Source: Ferrovibrio terrae_B
Lineage (GTDB): Bacteria > Pseudomonadota > Alphaproteobacteria > Ferrovibrionales > Ferrovibrionaceae
Length of the DNA stretch: 38,483 bases
Assembly (NCBI RefSeq): GCF_943371255.1
Contig: NZ_CALRUC010000027.1
Span: forward strand, 1-38,483
Reading direction: 5' to 3'
Shown here: positions 1 through 8,683 of the stretch, one piece after another
Layout of the letters: every line of letters begins with the position of its first letter
Position numbering within the stretch: position 1 is the stretch's first letter
Position numbers and translations under genes: made by a program
Notes under the pieces: model-generated
What the model was told of the DNA's origin: nothing
Database searches by the model: none
What the model saw: the letters and a program-made list of their open reading frames with translations, nothing else

Positions 1-980
1 GTGGTGATCTCGATCATCGGCGCACGCACCACCATGCCAAAATCGATGGCGGTCTGCGCACTCATCGCCGGTTCGCCATCAGCGATCAGCGAGACGTCAA
101 AACTGGTGCCACCCATGTCGCAGGTCACGACATTGGGATAGCCGGCCGCCGCGGCGATATGCTGGCAGGCGATCACGCCAGCGGCCGGGCCGGACAGTGC
201 CGTGCGCACCGGGCGGTTGGCCGCACTGTCGATGCTCATCACACCGCCATTGGATTGGACGATCAGCAGTTGACCGCCAAAGCCGTCGCCGCGCAGGCGA
301 TCTTCCAGTTTGCGCAAATAGCTGCCGACCGGCGGCTGCAGATAGGCGTTCAATGCAGCCGTCGAGGTGCGCTCGAACTCACGGATTTCCGGCAGGATGT
401 CGGATGATGCCGTCACATAGGCATTGGGCCAGACCTGCTTGAGTGCCGCGAGGGCAACGCGTTCATTCTCAGGGTTGGCATAGGCATTCACAAAAACAAT
501 GGCAACGGACTCCGCTCCTAGCGCCAGCAGTGCCTGCGCGGCTTTTTTCACCTCTTCCGGATCGACCGCCTGACGGATGCTGCCATCGGCCAGCACGCGC
601 TCGCCCACTTCAAGGCGCAGATCGCGCGGCACCACCGGGATGAACTGGCCCCAGAGCCCCCAGGTGGATGGCCGATCGCGCCGACGCATTTCCAGCACAT
701 CGCGAAAGCCGCGCGTGGTGATGATGCCGGTACGAGCCCCCTTGCGTTCCAGCAGGGCGTTGGTGCCCACTGTGGTGCCGTGCACCACAGTGGCGATCTG
801 CTTCGGCTCGGTCTTCGACCGCAGTCCTTCGATAAAGCCAGTGGCCTGGTCGCCACGGGTGGATGGGACCTTGGCGATATCGATACGGCCGTTCGCCTCG
901 TCGAGGAAGAAGACATCCGTGAAGGTACCGCCGACATCGACGCCAACAGCGAAGCGCGGGATTGTGGCTTGGTCAGTCAT
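1..980 (-). CDS. hyuA: Hydantoinase/oxoprolinase subunit A (HyuA), 3' end outside window
   Basis: ATP-dependent subunit of the hydantoinase/5-oxoprolinase/caprolactamase family, which with HyuB opens cyclic amides or, in relatives, carboxylates ketones. Seen: the reading frame starts at ATG 978-980 and runs open for 326 codons to the left edge. It has the actin-like nucleotide-binding signature GVDVGGTFTD (residues 13-22), then HGTTVGTNALLE, GPAAGV and CDMGGTSFDVSL, all typical of the family. Full members are about 680-700 residues, so roughly half is present. The start overlaps the hyuB stop as ATGA, so it is the last visible gene of the operon that begins with the GntR regulator. The substrate cannot be read from the sequence; the hydratase and lyase neighbours favour an imide or lactam that gives a diacid. 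Confidence 0.93.
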   Translation of the reverse strand, partial: MTDQATIPRFAVGVDVGGTFTDVFFLDEANGRIDIAKVPSTRGDQATGFIEGLRSKTEPKQIATVVHGTTVGTNALLERKGARTGIITTRGFRDVLEMRRRDRPSTWGLWGQFIPVVPRDLRLEVGERVLADGSIRQAVDPEEVKKAAQALLALGAESVAIVFVNAYANPENERVALAALKQVWPNAYVTASSDILPEIREFERTSTAALNAYLQPPVGSYLRKLEDRLRGDGFGGQLLIVQSNGGVMSIDSAANRPVRTALSGPAAGVIACQHIAAAAGYPNVVTCDMGGTSFDVSLIADGEPAMSAQTAIDFGMVVRAPMIEIT

Positions 981-2662
981 TCCGCAGCCTCCTTGGCTGT
1001 GCGGCCGTAATCGCGGGCGGCGCCCTCTTCGGTGATATAGCCCAGCCGCAGGTCTTCATTGATCCGTTCGGCCGTGCGTTCGGCCGCCGGGCCATAGCCA
1101 CCGCCGCCGGGAGTCTCCAGCCGGATGCGGTCGCCTTTTTTCAGCGTGACGTCATGCAGCTTGGACACCATGGGCGGCTCCACGCTCTTGCCATCCTTCG
1201 GGTAGACGAAGCGGTTGCGCAGGGCAGGTTTTCCGCCAAGCACACCGGGCGGTGCATATTTTCCGCGCTCGCCAAACAGGAAGAGATCCGCCTCCTCTTC
1301 CAGCAGTTCGATTTCGTAAACGGCGCCAAGACCGCCGCGATTGCGGCCGGCGCCACCGCTGTCCGGCCGCAGGCTCCATTCGGTGAACATCACCGGATAG
1401 GCGGCTTCGAGAATCTCCAGCGGCGGAATCGTCGCCATGGAAATCGGTGCATTGCCGTGATTGAGCCCGTCGCCCTGCGGATGGCCGCCATGGCCACCAC
1501 CGAAGAAGCTGAACATCACCCAGCGCCGGCCATCCTTGCGATGACCTGCCAGCGACAGCGCATTGATCGTGCCATAGGCGCAGCCATTGACCCGGTCGGG
1601 CGCGATCTGGGCAAAAGCGGAAAAGATCACATCGATGATGCGCAGGATCGTTTCGGTATAGCCGCCAACCGGCTTGGGCGCGCGCACGCTGATCAGGCTG
1701 GTTTCCGGAATGATGAATTTCACCGGTTCCAGCACGCCGGAATTGGCCGGCACATCGGGGAAGATATGCTTGATCGCCACGTAGCAGGCGGCAATCGCCG
1801 TGGAGCGTGCGATATTCACCGGTCCGGCACAGGCTGGCGAGGTGCGCGAGAAATCCAGCGTCAGGCTCTCGCCCTCGATCACCACCTCAAGGCCGATGCG
1901 CAGGGCCACATCGCGGATACCGTCATTGTCGAGGAAATCCTCGGCGGCATAGCGCCCATCGGGCAGGTCGCGCAGCAGGCTGCGGAACTGCAGTGCGGCG
2001 CGCTTCTTCAGCTCCACCAGTGCCGCTTCCACCGTGCCGTCGCCATATTCATCCAGCAGCGCATGCAGGCGCCTGGAGCCGAGATCGAGCGCGTTGACCT
2101 GGCCATTCAGATCGCCATAGAGGCTGTCGGGCAGACGGGTATTGGCGCACAGGATATCCACCACATCCTGGCGCAACGCACCGGCGGTGTAGAGTTTCAC
2201 CGGCGGGATCACCATGCCTTCCTGGAAACACTCGGTGGCAACCGGATTGTAGTTGCCCGGTACATTGCCGCCGACATCGTGCCAATGGCCGACGGATGCC
2301 AGATAACAAAACACCTTGCCGTCACGGAAAAACGGCCGCACCAGCTTGAAGTCGCTTAAATGCGTACCGCCATCATAGGGATCATTGAAGATATAGACAT
2401 CGCCATCCGCCAGGTTGCCGTCCCGCACCGCCTTGTCGATCACGGCTTTCACAGCAAAGGCCATGGCGCCGACGAAGATCGGCAGGCCCGACTTGCCCTG
2501 CACCAGCGTTTCGCCGGTCGCGGCATGATAGAGGCCGTGGCTGGCATCATGGGCCTCGGCGATGATCGGGTTGAAGGCGGAACGGAACAGCGTTGCGTCC
2601 ATCTCGTCGGCAACCTGTTCGAGCCGGCCCTTCAGCACAGCAAGGGTGATGGGATCAATCAT
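977..2662 (-). CDS. hyuB: Hydantoinase/oxoprolinase subunit B (HyuB)
   Basis: Partner of HyuA in the hydantoinase B/oxoprolinase family, 561 residues, the usual length. The N-terminus DPITLAVLKGRLEQVADEM and the following segment with FNPII and DASHGLY are family hallmarks. The central region with YIFNDPYDGGTH and the C-terminal Gly-rich stretch ending in ETPGGGGYGP are also typical. Start ATG 2660-2662 overlaps the stop of the upstream lyase by four bases, and its own stop overlaps hyuA, which indicates translational coupling and equal expression. The family includes N-methylhydantoinase, 5-oxoprolinase, caprolactamase and acetone or acetophenone carboxylase subunits. The absence of a third small subunit nearby argues for the hydrolase rather than acetone carboxylase type, but this is inference. 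Confidence 0.93.
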   Translation of the reverse strand: MIDPITLAVLKGRLEQVADEMDATLFRSAFNPIIAEAHDASHGLYHAATGETLVQGKSGLPIFVGAMAFAVKAVIDKAVRDGNLADGDVYIFNDPYDGGTHLSDFKLVRPFFRDGKVFCYLASVGHWHDVGGNVPGNYNPVATECFQEGMVIPPVKLYTAGALRQDVVDILCANTRLPDSLYGDLNGQVNALDLGSRRLHALLDEYGDGTVEAALVELKKRAALQFRSLLRDLPDGRYAAEDFLDNDGIRDVALRIGLEVVIEGESLTLDFSRTSPACAGPVNIARSTAIAACYVAIKHIFPDVPANSGVLEPVKFIIPETSLISVRAPKPVGGYTETILRIIDVIFSAFAQIAPDRVNGCAYGTINALSLAGHRKDGRRWVMFSFFGGGHGGHPQGDGLNHGNAPISMATIPPLEILEAAYPVMFTEWSLRPDSGGAGRNRGGLGAVYEIELLEEEADLFLFGERGKYAPPGVLGGKPALRNRFVYPKDGKSVEPPMVSKLHDVTLKKGDRIRLETPGGGGYGPAAERTAERINEDLRLGYITEEGAARDYGRTAKEAAE

Positions 2663-3540
2663 GCCTGGTCCTCGAAATGAACAGCATCATAGGCACGGCC
2701 CTGTTCCAGCAGTTCCGGCGTGCCGATCAGCGCGTTCAGCGCATTGAAATCCAGCATACGGTCGCGGAAAGGCGTGGTGGTGCCATGCTGTTTCAGCGAA
2801 GCGAAATAGGCCGTCATGCAATGTGCCAGCGCCCGGGTCAGGCCGCCGGGGAAGATGGCGATGCGATAGCCGATCTCCTTCAGCTCGGACGCCGACAGGA
2901 TCGGCGTCTTGCCGCCCTCAACCATATTGGCAAGCAACGGAACGCGGTTGCCGAAACGGCTGGTGATACTGCGCATTTCATCCAGGCTCTGCGGCGCTTC
3001 GATGAACAGGATGTCGCAACCGGCTTCCATGTAACGGCTCGCGCGGTCCATGGCGGCGGCAAAGCCTTCGACAGCGATCGCATCGGTGCGCGCGACAATC
3101 AGTGTGTCATCCGACTGACGGGCATCCAGTGCAGCCTTGATCTTGCCGACCATCTCTCCGGCCGAAACCAGAGTCTTGCCATCCAGGTGCCCGCAGCGCT
3201 TCGGCGTTGCCTGATCTTCCAGCTGGATGGCCGCGGCACCATTGCGTTCAAACAGCTTTACCGTGCGCTGCACATTGAGTGCATTGCCGAAACCGGTATC
3301 CGCATCGACGATAATCGGATTGCCGACCCGCTCGCAGATTGCGCCCAGCGTATCGGCAACCTCAGTCATCGAGACCAGGCCGATATCGGAGCGGCCGAAC
3401 CGGGTATAGGCGATGCTGGCGCCCGACAGGTACAGCGCCTCAAAACCAGCCTGGGCTGCAATCAGCGCGCTCAGGCCATCGTAAATTCCGGGCGCCACGA
3501 CGATATCGCCGTTTTGCAGACGTTCGCGCAACAGGCTCAT
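2659..3540 (-). CDS. Isocitrate lyase/PEP mutase family lyase (2,3-dimethylmalate lyase-like)
   Basis: A 293-residue TIM-barrel enzyme of the isocitrate lyase/phosphoenolpyruvate mutase superfamily. Seen: the metal-binding D79-A-D81-TGFGN motif, the LED motif (E108, D109) and the lyase-type active loop KRCGH (residues 114-118), whose Cys distinguishes C-C lyases from phosphonate mutases. Family members of this size include PrpB (2-methylisocitrate lyase), oxaloacetate hydrolase and 2,3-dimethylmalate lyase. It sits between an aconitase-like hydratase and HyuBA, with ATGA overlaps on both sides. The hydratase plus lyase pair matches the end of anaerobic nicotinate breakdown, where dimethylmaleate is hydrated and then split to propionate and pyruvate. 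A substituted (alkyl) malate is therefore the inferred substrate. PrpB is less likely because no methylcitrate synthase is present. Confidence 0.85.
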   Translation of the reverse strand: MSLLRERLQNGDIVVAPGIYDGLSALIAAQAGFEALYLSGASIAYTRFGRSDIGLVSMTEVADTLGAICERVGNPIIVDADTGFGNALNVQRTVKLFERNGAAAIQLEDQATPKRCGHLDGKTLVSAGEMVGKIKAALDARQSDDTLIVARTDAIAVEGFAAAMDRASRYMEAGCDILFIEAPQSLDEMRSITSRFGNRVPLLANMVEGGKTPILSASELKEIGYRIAIFPGGLTRALAHCMTAYFASLKQHGTTTPFRDRMLDFNALNALIGTPELLEQGRAYDAVHFEDQA

Positions 3541-4055
3541 GCGCGCGCCTCCTTTTTATGGGATGTACTCAGTTTCTTTTCCAGATGAGGCAGCAGGCCG
3601 CCATCATCGATCATCTGCAGCAGATGCGGCGGGATCGCCTCGCAGGCATATACCGCTGCCGTCTTTGCATCCCGCGCCTGGGCAGCGGGGGCATCGACGA
3701 CAAGTTCCGCATCGGCGGGGATTGCTCCGGCCTGCGGACAGACCAGCGCCAGCAAGCCGAGATTCAACGCATTGCGATAGAAGATGCCGGCAAAGCTTGG
3801 CGCCAGCACGGCGCCCACGCCAAGTTCGCGCAACGCCATAACCGCCTGTTCGCGCGAGGAGCCCATGCCGAAATTGCGCCCGCCAACCACGATATCGCCG
3901 GGTTTCACCTCTTTGGCAAACCGCGGCTCGAGCGCCTCCAGGCAATGCCGCGCCAGTTCAGCCAGTGAACCCTTCATATAAAGCCCCGGCGCCAGGACAT
4001 CGGTGTCGACGTTGTCGCCAAATTTCCAGACCCGGCCTTTGACCAGCGCGCTCAT
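3537..4055 (-). CDS. Aconitase-family hydratase small subunit (LeuD/DmdA-like)
   Basis: Swivel-domain subunit of a two-component aconitase-superfamily hydro-lyase, 172 residues. Seen: GDNVDTDVLAPGLYM near the N-terminus, the substrate-phosphate/carboxylate motif GGRNFGMGSSREQA and the trailing SFAGIFYRNALNLGLL, all diagnostic of LeuD-like proteins. An in-frame Met farther upstream lies inside the large-subunit gene. ATG 4053-4055 is chosen because it overlaps the large-subunit stop as ATGA and begins at the conserved fold. Isopropylmalate, citraconate, maleate and dimethylmaleate hydratases share this architecture. Because no leuA or leuB is present and the neighbours are catabolic, it is probably a catabolic paralogue, not leucine biosynthesis. 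Confidence 0.88.
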   Translation of the reverse strand: MSALVKGRVWKFGDNVDTDVLAPGLYMKGSLAELARHCLEALEPRFAKEVKPGDIVVGGRNFGMGSSREQAVMALRELGVGAVLAPSFAGIFYRNALNLGLLALVCPQAGAIPADAELVVDAPAAQARDAKTAAVYACEAIPPHLLQMIDDGGLLPHLEKKLSTSHKKEARA

Positions 4056-5329
4056 GCCAGAAACTCCCGCGGATCGGCGATGCGGCCAGCCACAGCTGCC
4101 GCCGCCACGGTATAGGGCGAGCCGAGATAGACCTTGGATGATCCCGCGCCCATGCGGCCTTTGAAGTTGCGCGCCGTCGAAGCGATGCAGGTTTCGTTTT
4201 CGGCCAGTACGCCGGCGCCATAGCCAGCGCAGGCGCCGCAACCGGACGACAACAGAATGGCACCGGCTGCGGTCAGGGTTGCCAAAGTTCCGTCTGCCGC
4301 AGCTTCAGCAGTGGTACGGGCCGAGGCCGGTGCGATCAGCAGGCGGGTGCCCGATGCCACTTTGCGGCCTTTCAGCACGGCCGCCGCCATGCGCAGATCG
4401 TTGATCTTGGCGCCGGTGCAGGCGCCGATATAGGCCTGATCGACAGCCACCGTGCTATGATCGGATACGGGCGCACTGTTGGCCGGGCTGTGCGGAGCAG
4501 CCACCATCGGCGACAATGCCGCTGCGTCGAAATCATGCTGTTCCGCGACAGCGGCACCGACATCCGTCTGCCAGGCGTCGATCTCGATCTCCGCATCCGG
4601 TACACCAACGCTCAGCAGATAGTCGCGCGTCACTGTATCCGGCGCGATCAGACCGGCCTGAGCGCCAAGTTCCGCGGCCATATTGCTGAGTGTCATGCGC
4701 TCCTGCATGGCCAGGCCGCCAATGGTGTCGCCGGCATACTGGATTGCCTGGTATTGTCCGCCATCCATGCCGAGCCTGGCACACATGGCGAGGATCATGT
4801 CCTTGGCCACGACGCCCTTGCCGAGCTTGCCGCGCCATTGCAGCAGGATGGTCTGCGGCACGCGCAACCAGATTTCCCCGGTCACCAGCACACCACACAT
4901 CTCGGTGGCGCCGACGCCGAACATGTAGGTGCCGAAGGCACCGCCGGTGGGCGAGTGGCTGTCACCGCCAACCACGAACATCCCGGGCTTCAGATGGCCG
5001 CGCTCGGGTAGCACCACATGGCAGATACCCTGCATGTCATGGAACCGGCTGACGCCGGCCGCCTTCACCCATTTGCGCGTAAGGTCGAGAATGCCCGCGC
5101 TTTCGGCATCGACCGCAGGAACATAGTGATCCGAGATCACCACCACCTTGTCCGGATCCCAGATTTTAGCCTGCAGGCGCTCCAGCATCGGCGCCACGCG
5201 CCGCGGCCCGCCGGAATCATGCATCATGGCAAGATCGACTTTTGCCGTAATGACTTCACCTGGCCGCACACCGGCCATGCCTGCAGCGCGTGCCACCAGT
5301 TTCTCGGCCAATGTCATCGGATGCGCCAT
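4052..5329 (-). CDS. Aconitase-family hydratase large subunit (LeuC/DmdB-like)
   Basis: Iron-sulfur catalytic subunit of a hydro-lyase, 425 residues. Seen: SDHYVPAVD and GDSHSPTGGAFGTYMFGVG in the N-terminal half. The three cluster cysteines are in GACTGAK and in the GCGAC pair (Cys-x-x-Cys), followed by RNFKGRMG with the family's substrate-binding Arg and Asn. The usual CTN after the first cluster Cys is CTG here, so it departs from typical LeuC. ATG 5327-5329 is preferred over an upstream TTG because GGGGAT lies seven bases before it and the gap to livF is then two bases. With the small subunit it should hydrate or dehydrate a 2-substituted maleate/malate pair. Dimethylmaleate, citraconate or maleate are candidates. 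Confidence 0.9.
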   Translation of the reverse strand: MAHPMTLAEKLVARAAGMAGVRPGEVITAKVDLAMMHDSGGPRRVAPMLERLQAKIWDPDKVVVISDHYVPAVDAESAGILDLTRKWVKAAGVSRFHDMQGICHVVLPERGHLKPGMFVVGGDSHSPTGGAFGTYMFGVGATEMCGVLVTGEIWLRVPQTILLQWRGKLGKGVVAKDMILAMCARLGMDGGQYQAIQYAGDTIGGLAMQERMTLSNMAAELGAQAGLIAPDTVTRDYLLSVGVPDAEIEIDAWQTDVGAAVAEQHDFDAAALSPMVAAPHSPANSAPVSDHSTVAVDQAYIGACTGAKINDLRMAAAVLKGRKVASGTRLLIAPASARTTAEAAADGTLATLTAAGAILLSSGCGACAGYGAGVLAENETCIASTARNFKGRMGAGSSKVYLGSPYTVAAAAVAGRIADPREFLA

Positions 5330-5331
5330 GG

Positions 5332-6033
5332 TCAAATCCCCAGATACGAGGCTTTCAGCCCCGGATCGTTGATCAGATCGGCCGCCGGGCCGCTGAGCGC
5401 GATGCGGCCATGCTCCAGAACGAAGGCACGATGGGCGATGGCCAAGGACTGCACGACATTCTGCTCGACCAGCAGGATCGACAGTCCCTCGGCATTCAAC
5501 CTGCCGATCAGGGTGAACATCTCTTCCACCAGCAGCGGTGAAAGACCGAGCGAAGGTTCATCCAGGATCAGCAGTTCCGGCTCGGCCATCAGGCCGCGAC
5601 CGATCGCCAGCATCTGCTGCTCACCACCCGACAGTGTGCCGGCAAACTGACCGATGCGTTCCTTCAGCCTCGGGAAAACAGCATAAACACGCTCAAGATT
5701 AGCCGCGCGATTGCCGCGACCGCGACGATAACTGCCGAGTTCGAGGTTTTCCTGCACGCTTAAATTCGGAAACACCCGGCGCCCTTCGGGAACCTGAATC
5801 AGACCCGCAGCGACAATACGATCGGAAGCAATGCCGGCAATATCTGCGCCCATGAAACGAATACGCCCCGCCTTGGGACGATACAGGCCGGAAAGAGTGT
5901 TGTTCAGCGTCGATTTTCCGACGCCATTCGCGCCCAGCAATGCGACAATCTCGCCCTTCCTGACATCAAGGTCGATACCGCGCAGCACGTCGACTTCGCC
6001 ATACCCGGCATGCAGCCCGCTCACCTCAAGCAT
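5332..6033 (-). CDS. livF: Branched-chain-type ABC transporter ATPase (LivF family)
   Basis: Second ATP-binding subunit of a HAAT-family importer, 233 residues, cytoplasmic. Seen: MLEVSGLHAGYGEVDVLRG at the start, Walker A GANGVGKS, the ABC signature LSGGEQQMLAIGRGL, and Walker B LLILDEPSLGLSP followed by the LivF-type ending ILLVEQN. The ATG at 6031-6033 is chosen because the conserved protein begins there. A longer in-frame start lies inside livG. It overlaps the livG stop by eight bases and is followed two bases later by the hydratase gene, tying transport to catabolism in one transcript. The ligand of this transporter family ranges from amino acids to urea, amides and aromatic acids. Confidence 0.93.
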   Translation of the reverse strand: MLEVSGLHAGYGEVDVLRGIDLDVRKGEIVALLGANGVGKSTLNNTLSGLYRPKAGRIRFMGADIAGIASDRIVAAGLIQVPEGRRVFPNLSVQENLELGSYRRGRGNRAANLERVYAVFPRLKERIGQFAGTLSGGEQQMLAIGRGLMAEPELLILDEPSLGLSPLLVEEMFTLIGRLNAEGLSILLVEQNVVQSLAIAHRAFVLEHGRIALSGPAADLINDPGLKASYLGI

Positions 6034-6778
6034 GATGAGCCTCCTGCTGCTGAGCCGCCATCCGGGCAGCGGCACCATGGCCGAGATAGGCTTCGATCAC
6101 CTGCGGGTCGGCGGCGATCTGTGCCGGCGTGCCGCTCGCGATCAAACTGCCGTTGTTCAACACCCAGGCATGATCAGACAGATTCATCACGGCCCGCATC
6201 ACATGCTCGATCAGCAGGATCGTAACGCCACCATCGCGGATGCCACGGATCACCGGGATGATCTCGTCGATCTCCGACGGGTTAAGGCCGGCCATCACTT
6301 CATCCAGCAGAATCAATTTCGGATCGGTGGCCAGGGCCTTGGCCAGTTCGAGCCGCTTGCGGCCGGCAATGGTGAGTGCCGCCGCCGGCTTGTCGAGCTG
6401 ACTGGCTAGGCCGACACGCTGCGCCACCGTTTCGGCATGGGCCAGAGCCTCGCGGCGCCCCGCCCGATGCAGGTGTGCACCGACGGCAATATTTTCGCGC
6501 ACATTCAGGCCGGCAAAAGGCTGCACGATCTGGAAGGTGCGGGTGACGCCAAGCAGGCAGATGCGCTCCGGCGCAAGGCCGATCAGCGACTGGCCGGCAA
6601 AGGTTATCTCGCCGCCATCCGGCTGATGAAAACCGGAAATCTGGGCGAAGATCGTGGTCTTGCCGGCTCCATTCGGGCCGATCAGCGACGAGATGCTGCC
6701 GGCAGCTACCACGAAGCTGACATCATTGGTGGCGACCAGGCCGCCAAAGCGCTTTCTGAGATTGCGGACCTCAAGCAT
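6026..6778 (-). CDS. livG: Branched-chain-type ABC transporter ATPase (LivG family)
   Basis: First ATP-binding subunit of the HAAT-type importer, 250 residues. Seen: MLEVRNLRKRFGGLVA, Walker A GPNGAGKTT, and Walker B LILLDEVMAGLNP. The C-terminal extension GTPAQIAADPQVIEAYLG is typical of LivG. The helical-domain signature reads LTIAGRKRLELAKAL rather than LSGGQ. This Arg/Lys-rich form occurs in a subset of LivG proteins, so the gene is probably functional. Start ATG 6776-6778 overlaps the livM stop by eight bases; the upstream in-frame Met lies within livM. The asymmetric signature suggests that one of the two ATPase sites may be specialised, which is inference only. Confidence 0.92.
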   Translation of the reverse strand: MLEVRNLRKRFGGLVATNDVSFVVAAGSISSLIGPNGAGKTTIFAQISGFHQPDGGEITFAGQSLIGLAPERICLLGVTRTFQIVQPFAGLNVRENIAVGAHLHRAGRREALAHAETVAQRVGLASQLDKPAAALTIAGRKRLELAKALATDPKLILLDEVMAGLNPSEIDEIIPVIRGIRDGGVTILLIEHVMRAVMNLSDHAWVLNNGSLIASGTPAQIAADPQVIEAYLGHGAAARMAAQQQEAHHA

Positions 6779-7751
6779 GAGCGCCCCGCTTGAACAGACG
6801 ACGCAGGATATTTCTGCCGAAACTGACCTTGCCAAGACCGAACAGGCCGTTCGGCAGGAACAGCACCATGGCAACCAGCAAGAGGCCATAAAGCACCAGA
6901 TTAAGGCCCGGTGCCTCGCCGAAGGTCATGCGGCCGATCTCGGCAATGGCATGCAAGGCAAAGGCGCCCAGAACTGGCCCGAAGATGGTGCCCAGGCCAC
7001 CGATGATCGGCACCAGCAGGGCCTCGACAGACATGCCGGGCCCGAAGGCAATATTCGGATCGATATAGAGGAACAGCTGCACATAGATCGCACCGGCCGA
7101 GCCGGCGATGGCACCCGAAGCCACAATGGCAGTGAGCTTGGTGGAAAACGGATCGACGCCCAATGCCCGTGCGGCATCCTCGTTCTCACGCACGGCCATC
7201 AGCCGTGCGCCAAAGCGGGAATTTTCCAGCCGCCAGGTAAACAGCAGCGCAAGCATGACCAGAACGAGCAACAGCCAGAAGAAGCCCGCCTTGCTGGCAA
7301 ACTGCATCTGTTCGATACCGGGCTGCAGCGGCACCAGCAGGCCGACACCGGCCCCCGTGAAGGCGAAAGTGTTGGCGAGAATGCGGAACACCTCGGCGAA
7401 GGCGAGCGTCACCAGCGCAAAATACGAACCGCGCAGGCCATAGCGGAAGACCAGCCAGCCGGTCCCCGCCCCCACCGCGCCGGCGGCGACAGCGGCCAGC
7501 GCAAAACCAGCCCAGGCATTGAGGCCAAGATGGATCTGCAGCACGGCCGTGCAATAGGCGCCGGTGCCGAAGAAAAGCGCATGACCAAAGCTGAACTGCC
7601 CGCCATACCCACCGAGCAGGTTCCAGGCCTGGCCGAGATAGGCATAGAACAACGCCAGGGTCAGCCAGGTGATCCAGAAATCCGATTTCACCAGCAGCGG
7701 CAGCGGCAGAAGAACCACTGTAAAGATGAGAATGGCAGCAAGATTGCGCAT
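6771..7751 (-). CDS. livM: Branched-chain-type ABC transporter permease (LivM family)
   Basis: Inner-membrane permease, 326 residues, with about nine or ten hydrophobic segments starting at once after MRNLAAILIFTVVLLPLPLLV. Seen: the LivM hallmark AWNLLGGYGGQFSFGHALFFG near residues 45-65, and the cytoplasmic EAA-like loop RENEDAARALGVDPFSTKL that contacts the ATPase. The C-terminal tail after NGLFGLGK is basic (RNILRRLFKRGAHA). It follows livH by four bases and overlaps livG. Together with LivH it forms the translocation channel for the ligand delivered by the upstream periplasmic binding protein. Confidence 0.93.
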   Translation of the reverse strand: MRNLAAILIFTVVLLPLPLLVKSDFWITWLTLALFYAYLGQAWNLLGGYGGQFSFGHALFFGTGAYCTAVLQIHLGLNAWAGFALAAVAAGAVGAGTGWLVFRYGLRGSYFALVTLAFAEVFRILANTFAFTGAGVGLLVPLQPGIEQMQFASKAGFFWLLLVLVMLALLFTWRLENSRFGARLMAVRENEDAARALGVDPFSTKLTAIVASGAIAGSAGAIYVQLFLYIDPNIAFGPGMSVEALLVPIIGGLGTIFGPVLGAFALHAIAEIGRMTFGEAPGLNLVLYGLLLVAMVLFLPNGLFGLGKVSFGRNILRRLFKRGAHA

Positions 7752-7755
7752 CGGA

Positions 7756-8628
7756 TCAGGCCCTCTGGCCCAGCAGGCCGGTGGGCCGGAACAGCAGCAC
7801 GATGATGAAGATCAGGAAGATGCCAAGCTGACCCAAGCTCTCGCCGAGGAACAGGCCGCCCAGGCTCTCGGTCACACCGATAATCAGGCCGCCAATCAAC
7901 GCGCCGACAAAACTGCCCATGCCACCCAGCACCACCACCGTGAAGGCCACCAACACAAAGGCATGGCCGACCTGCGGACTGACGTAGAAACTCGGCAGCA
8001 ACAGGCAGGCGGCAACACCGAGGCAGGCACAGCCGATGCCAAACGACATGGCAAAGATATGATCGACATTGATGCCGATGAGTCGCGCACCCTGCCGCTC
8101 CTTGGCCAGGGCACGGATGGCGCGCCCGAGGTCAGTCCGGGTCATCAGCAGCCACAGCAGGCCGGCCACCACCAGTGCGCCAATGAAGGCGACCACCTTG
8201 GGGACCGAGATGAAGGCTATGCCGAAATCCAGCACCTCAAACGAATAGGGTGTCTCGATCGTGCGGGTATCAGAGCGCCAGAAATAGAGTGCCAGATTCT
8301 CGATCACCACCGAAAGACCCAGCGTCACCAACAGGATATTCTCGTCCTTGCCATGGCTGGCGCGGCCAATGACAAAACGCTGCAGGCCATAACCGACCGC
8401 AAATAGCGCGACGGCAGCAACCGGCAGCGCCAGATAAGGATCGATGCCAAAGGCGGCATGCAGGAAAAACACGCCGTAAAGTGCCAGCATCAGCAGGCTG
8501 CCATGGGCGAAATTGATGATATGCAGCACGCCATAGATCAGGGTCAGGCCCAGCGCGATCAGGGCATAGATCGCACCCGTGGTCAGGCCGTTCAGGATCG
8601 CCGGCAACAGAATCGAAATCTCAAGCAT
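7756..8628 (-). CDS. livH: Branched-chain-type ABC transporter permease (LivH family)
   Basis: Inner-membrane permease, 290 residues, with about eight hydrophobic helices. Seen: the LivH N-terminal motif NGLTTGAIYALIALGLTLIY, then GVLHIINFAHGSLLML, and the loop RALAKERQGARLIGINVDHI that couples to the ATPases. The C-terminus FRPTGLLGQRA is standard. Its start, ATG 8626-8628, has only a weak GTGAG ribosome site and follows a 55-base gap that contains a strong stem-loop. This suggests that it and the genes below are expressed less than the binding protein. Confidence 0.93.
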   Translation of the reverse strand: MLEISILLPAILNGLTTGAIYALIALGLTLIYGVLHIINFAHGSLLMLALYGVFFLHAAFGIDPYLALPVAAVALFAVGYGLQRFVIGRASHGKDENILLVTLGLSVVIENLALYFWRSDTRTIETPYSFEVLDFGIAFISVPKVVAFIGALVVAGLLWLLMTRTDLGRAIRALAKERQGARLIGINVDHIFAMSFGIGCACLGVAACLLLPSFYVSPQVGHAFVLVAFTVVVLGGMGSFVGALIGGLIIGVTESLGGLFLGESLGQLGIFLIFIIVLLFRPTGLLGQRA

Positions 8629-8648
8629 CGCAACTCACGCTAAGGCGT

Positions 8649-8674
8649 GGCGGAGCCGGTAACCCGGCCCCGCC
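8649..8674 (-). promoter_or_regulatory. Stem-loop between binding-protein gene and livH
   Basis: An 11-bp stem (GGCGGGGCCGG paired with CCGGCTCCGCC, one G-U pair) with a four-base loop lies between the stop of the binding-protein gene and the livH start. There is no following T-run, so it is more likely an RNA-stabilising or attenuating hairpin than a full terminator. It resembles the hairpin after dctP in sequence (shared GGCGGAGCC and GGCCCCGCC arms). Confidence 0.7.
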
Positions 8675-8683
8675 ATTTCCGAC

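Noticed and set aside
962..2359. Long plus-strand open frame (465 codons) opposite hyuB
   Set aside because: It mirrors a clear HyuB gene on the other strand, has no recognisable domain, and long antisense frames are expected in GC-rich DNA.
2659..3540. 2-methylisocitrate lyase (PrpB) assignment
   Set aside because: No methylcitrate synthase or dehydratase gene is present and the neighbours point to another substituted malate; not fully excluded.
2677..3588. Plus-strand open frame of 303 codons opposite the lyase
   Set aside because: The minus-strand lyase has intact catalytic motifs and overlaps its neighbours' stops, so the plus frame is a shadow.
3537..4055. Leucine-biosynthesis isopropylmalate dehydratase as the role of the LeuCD-like pair
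   Set aside because: No leuA or leuB is nearby, the CTN motif is CTG, and the genes are embedded in a transporter and hydantoinase operon.
6654..7805. Long plus-strand open frame (383 codons) opposite livM
   Set aside because: The sequence is rich in Gln, His and Arg, as expected from the antisense of a membrane-protein gene, and matches no family I recognise.
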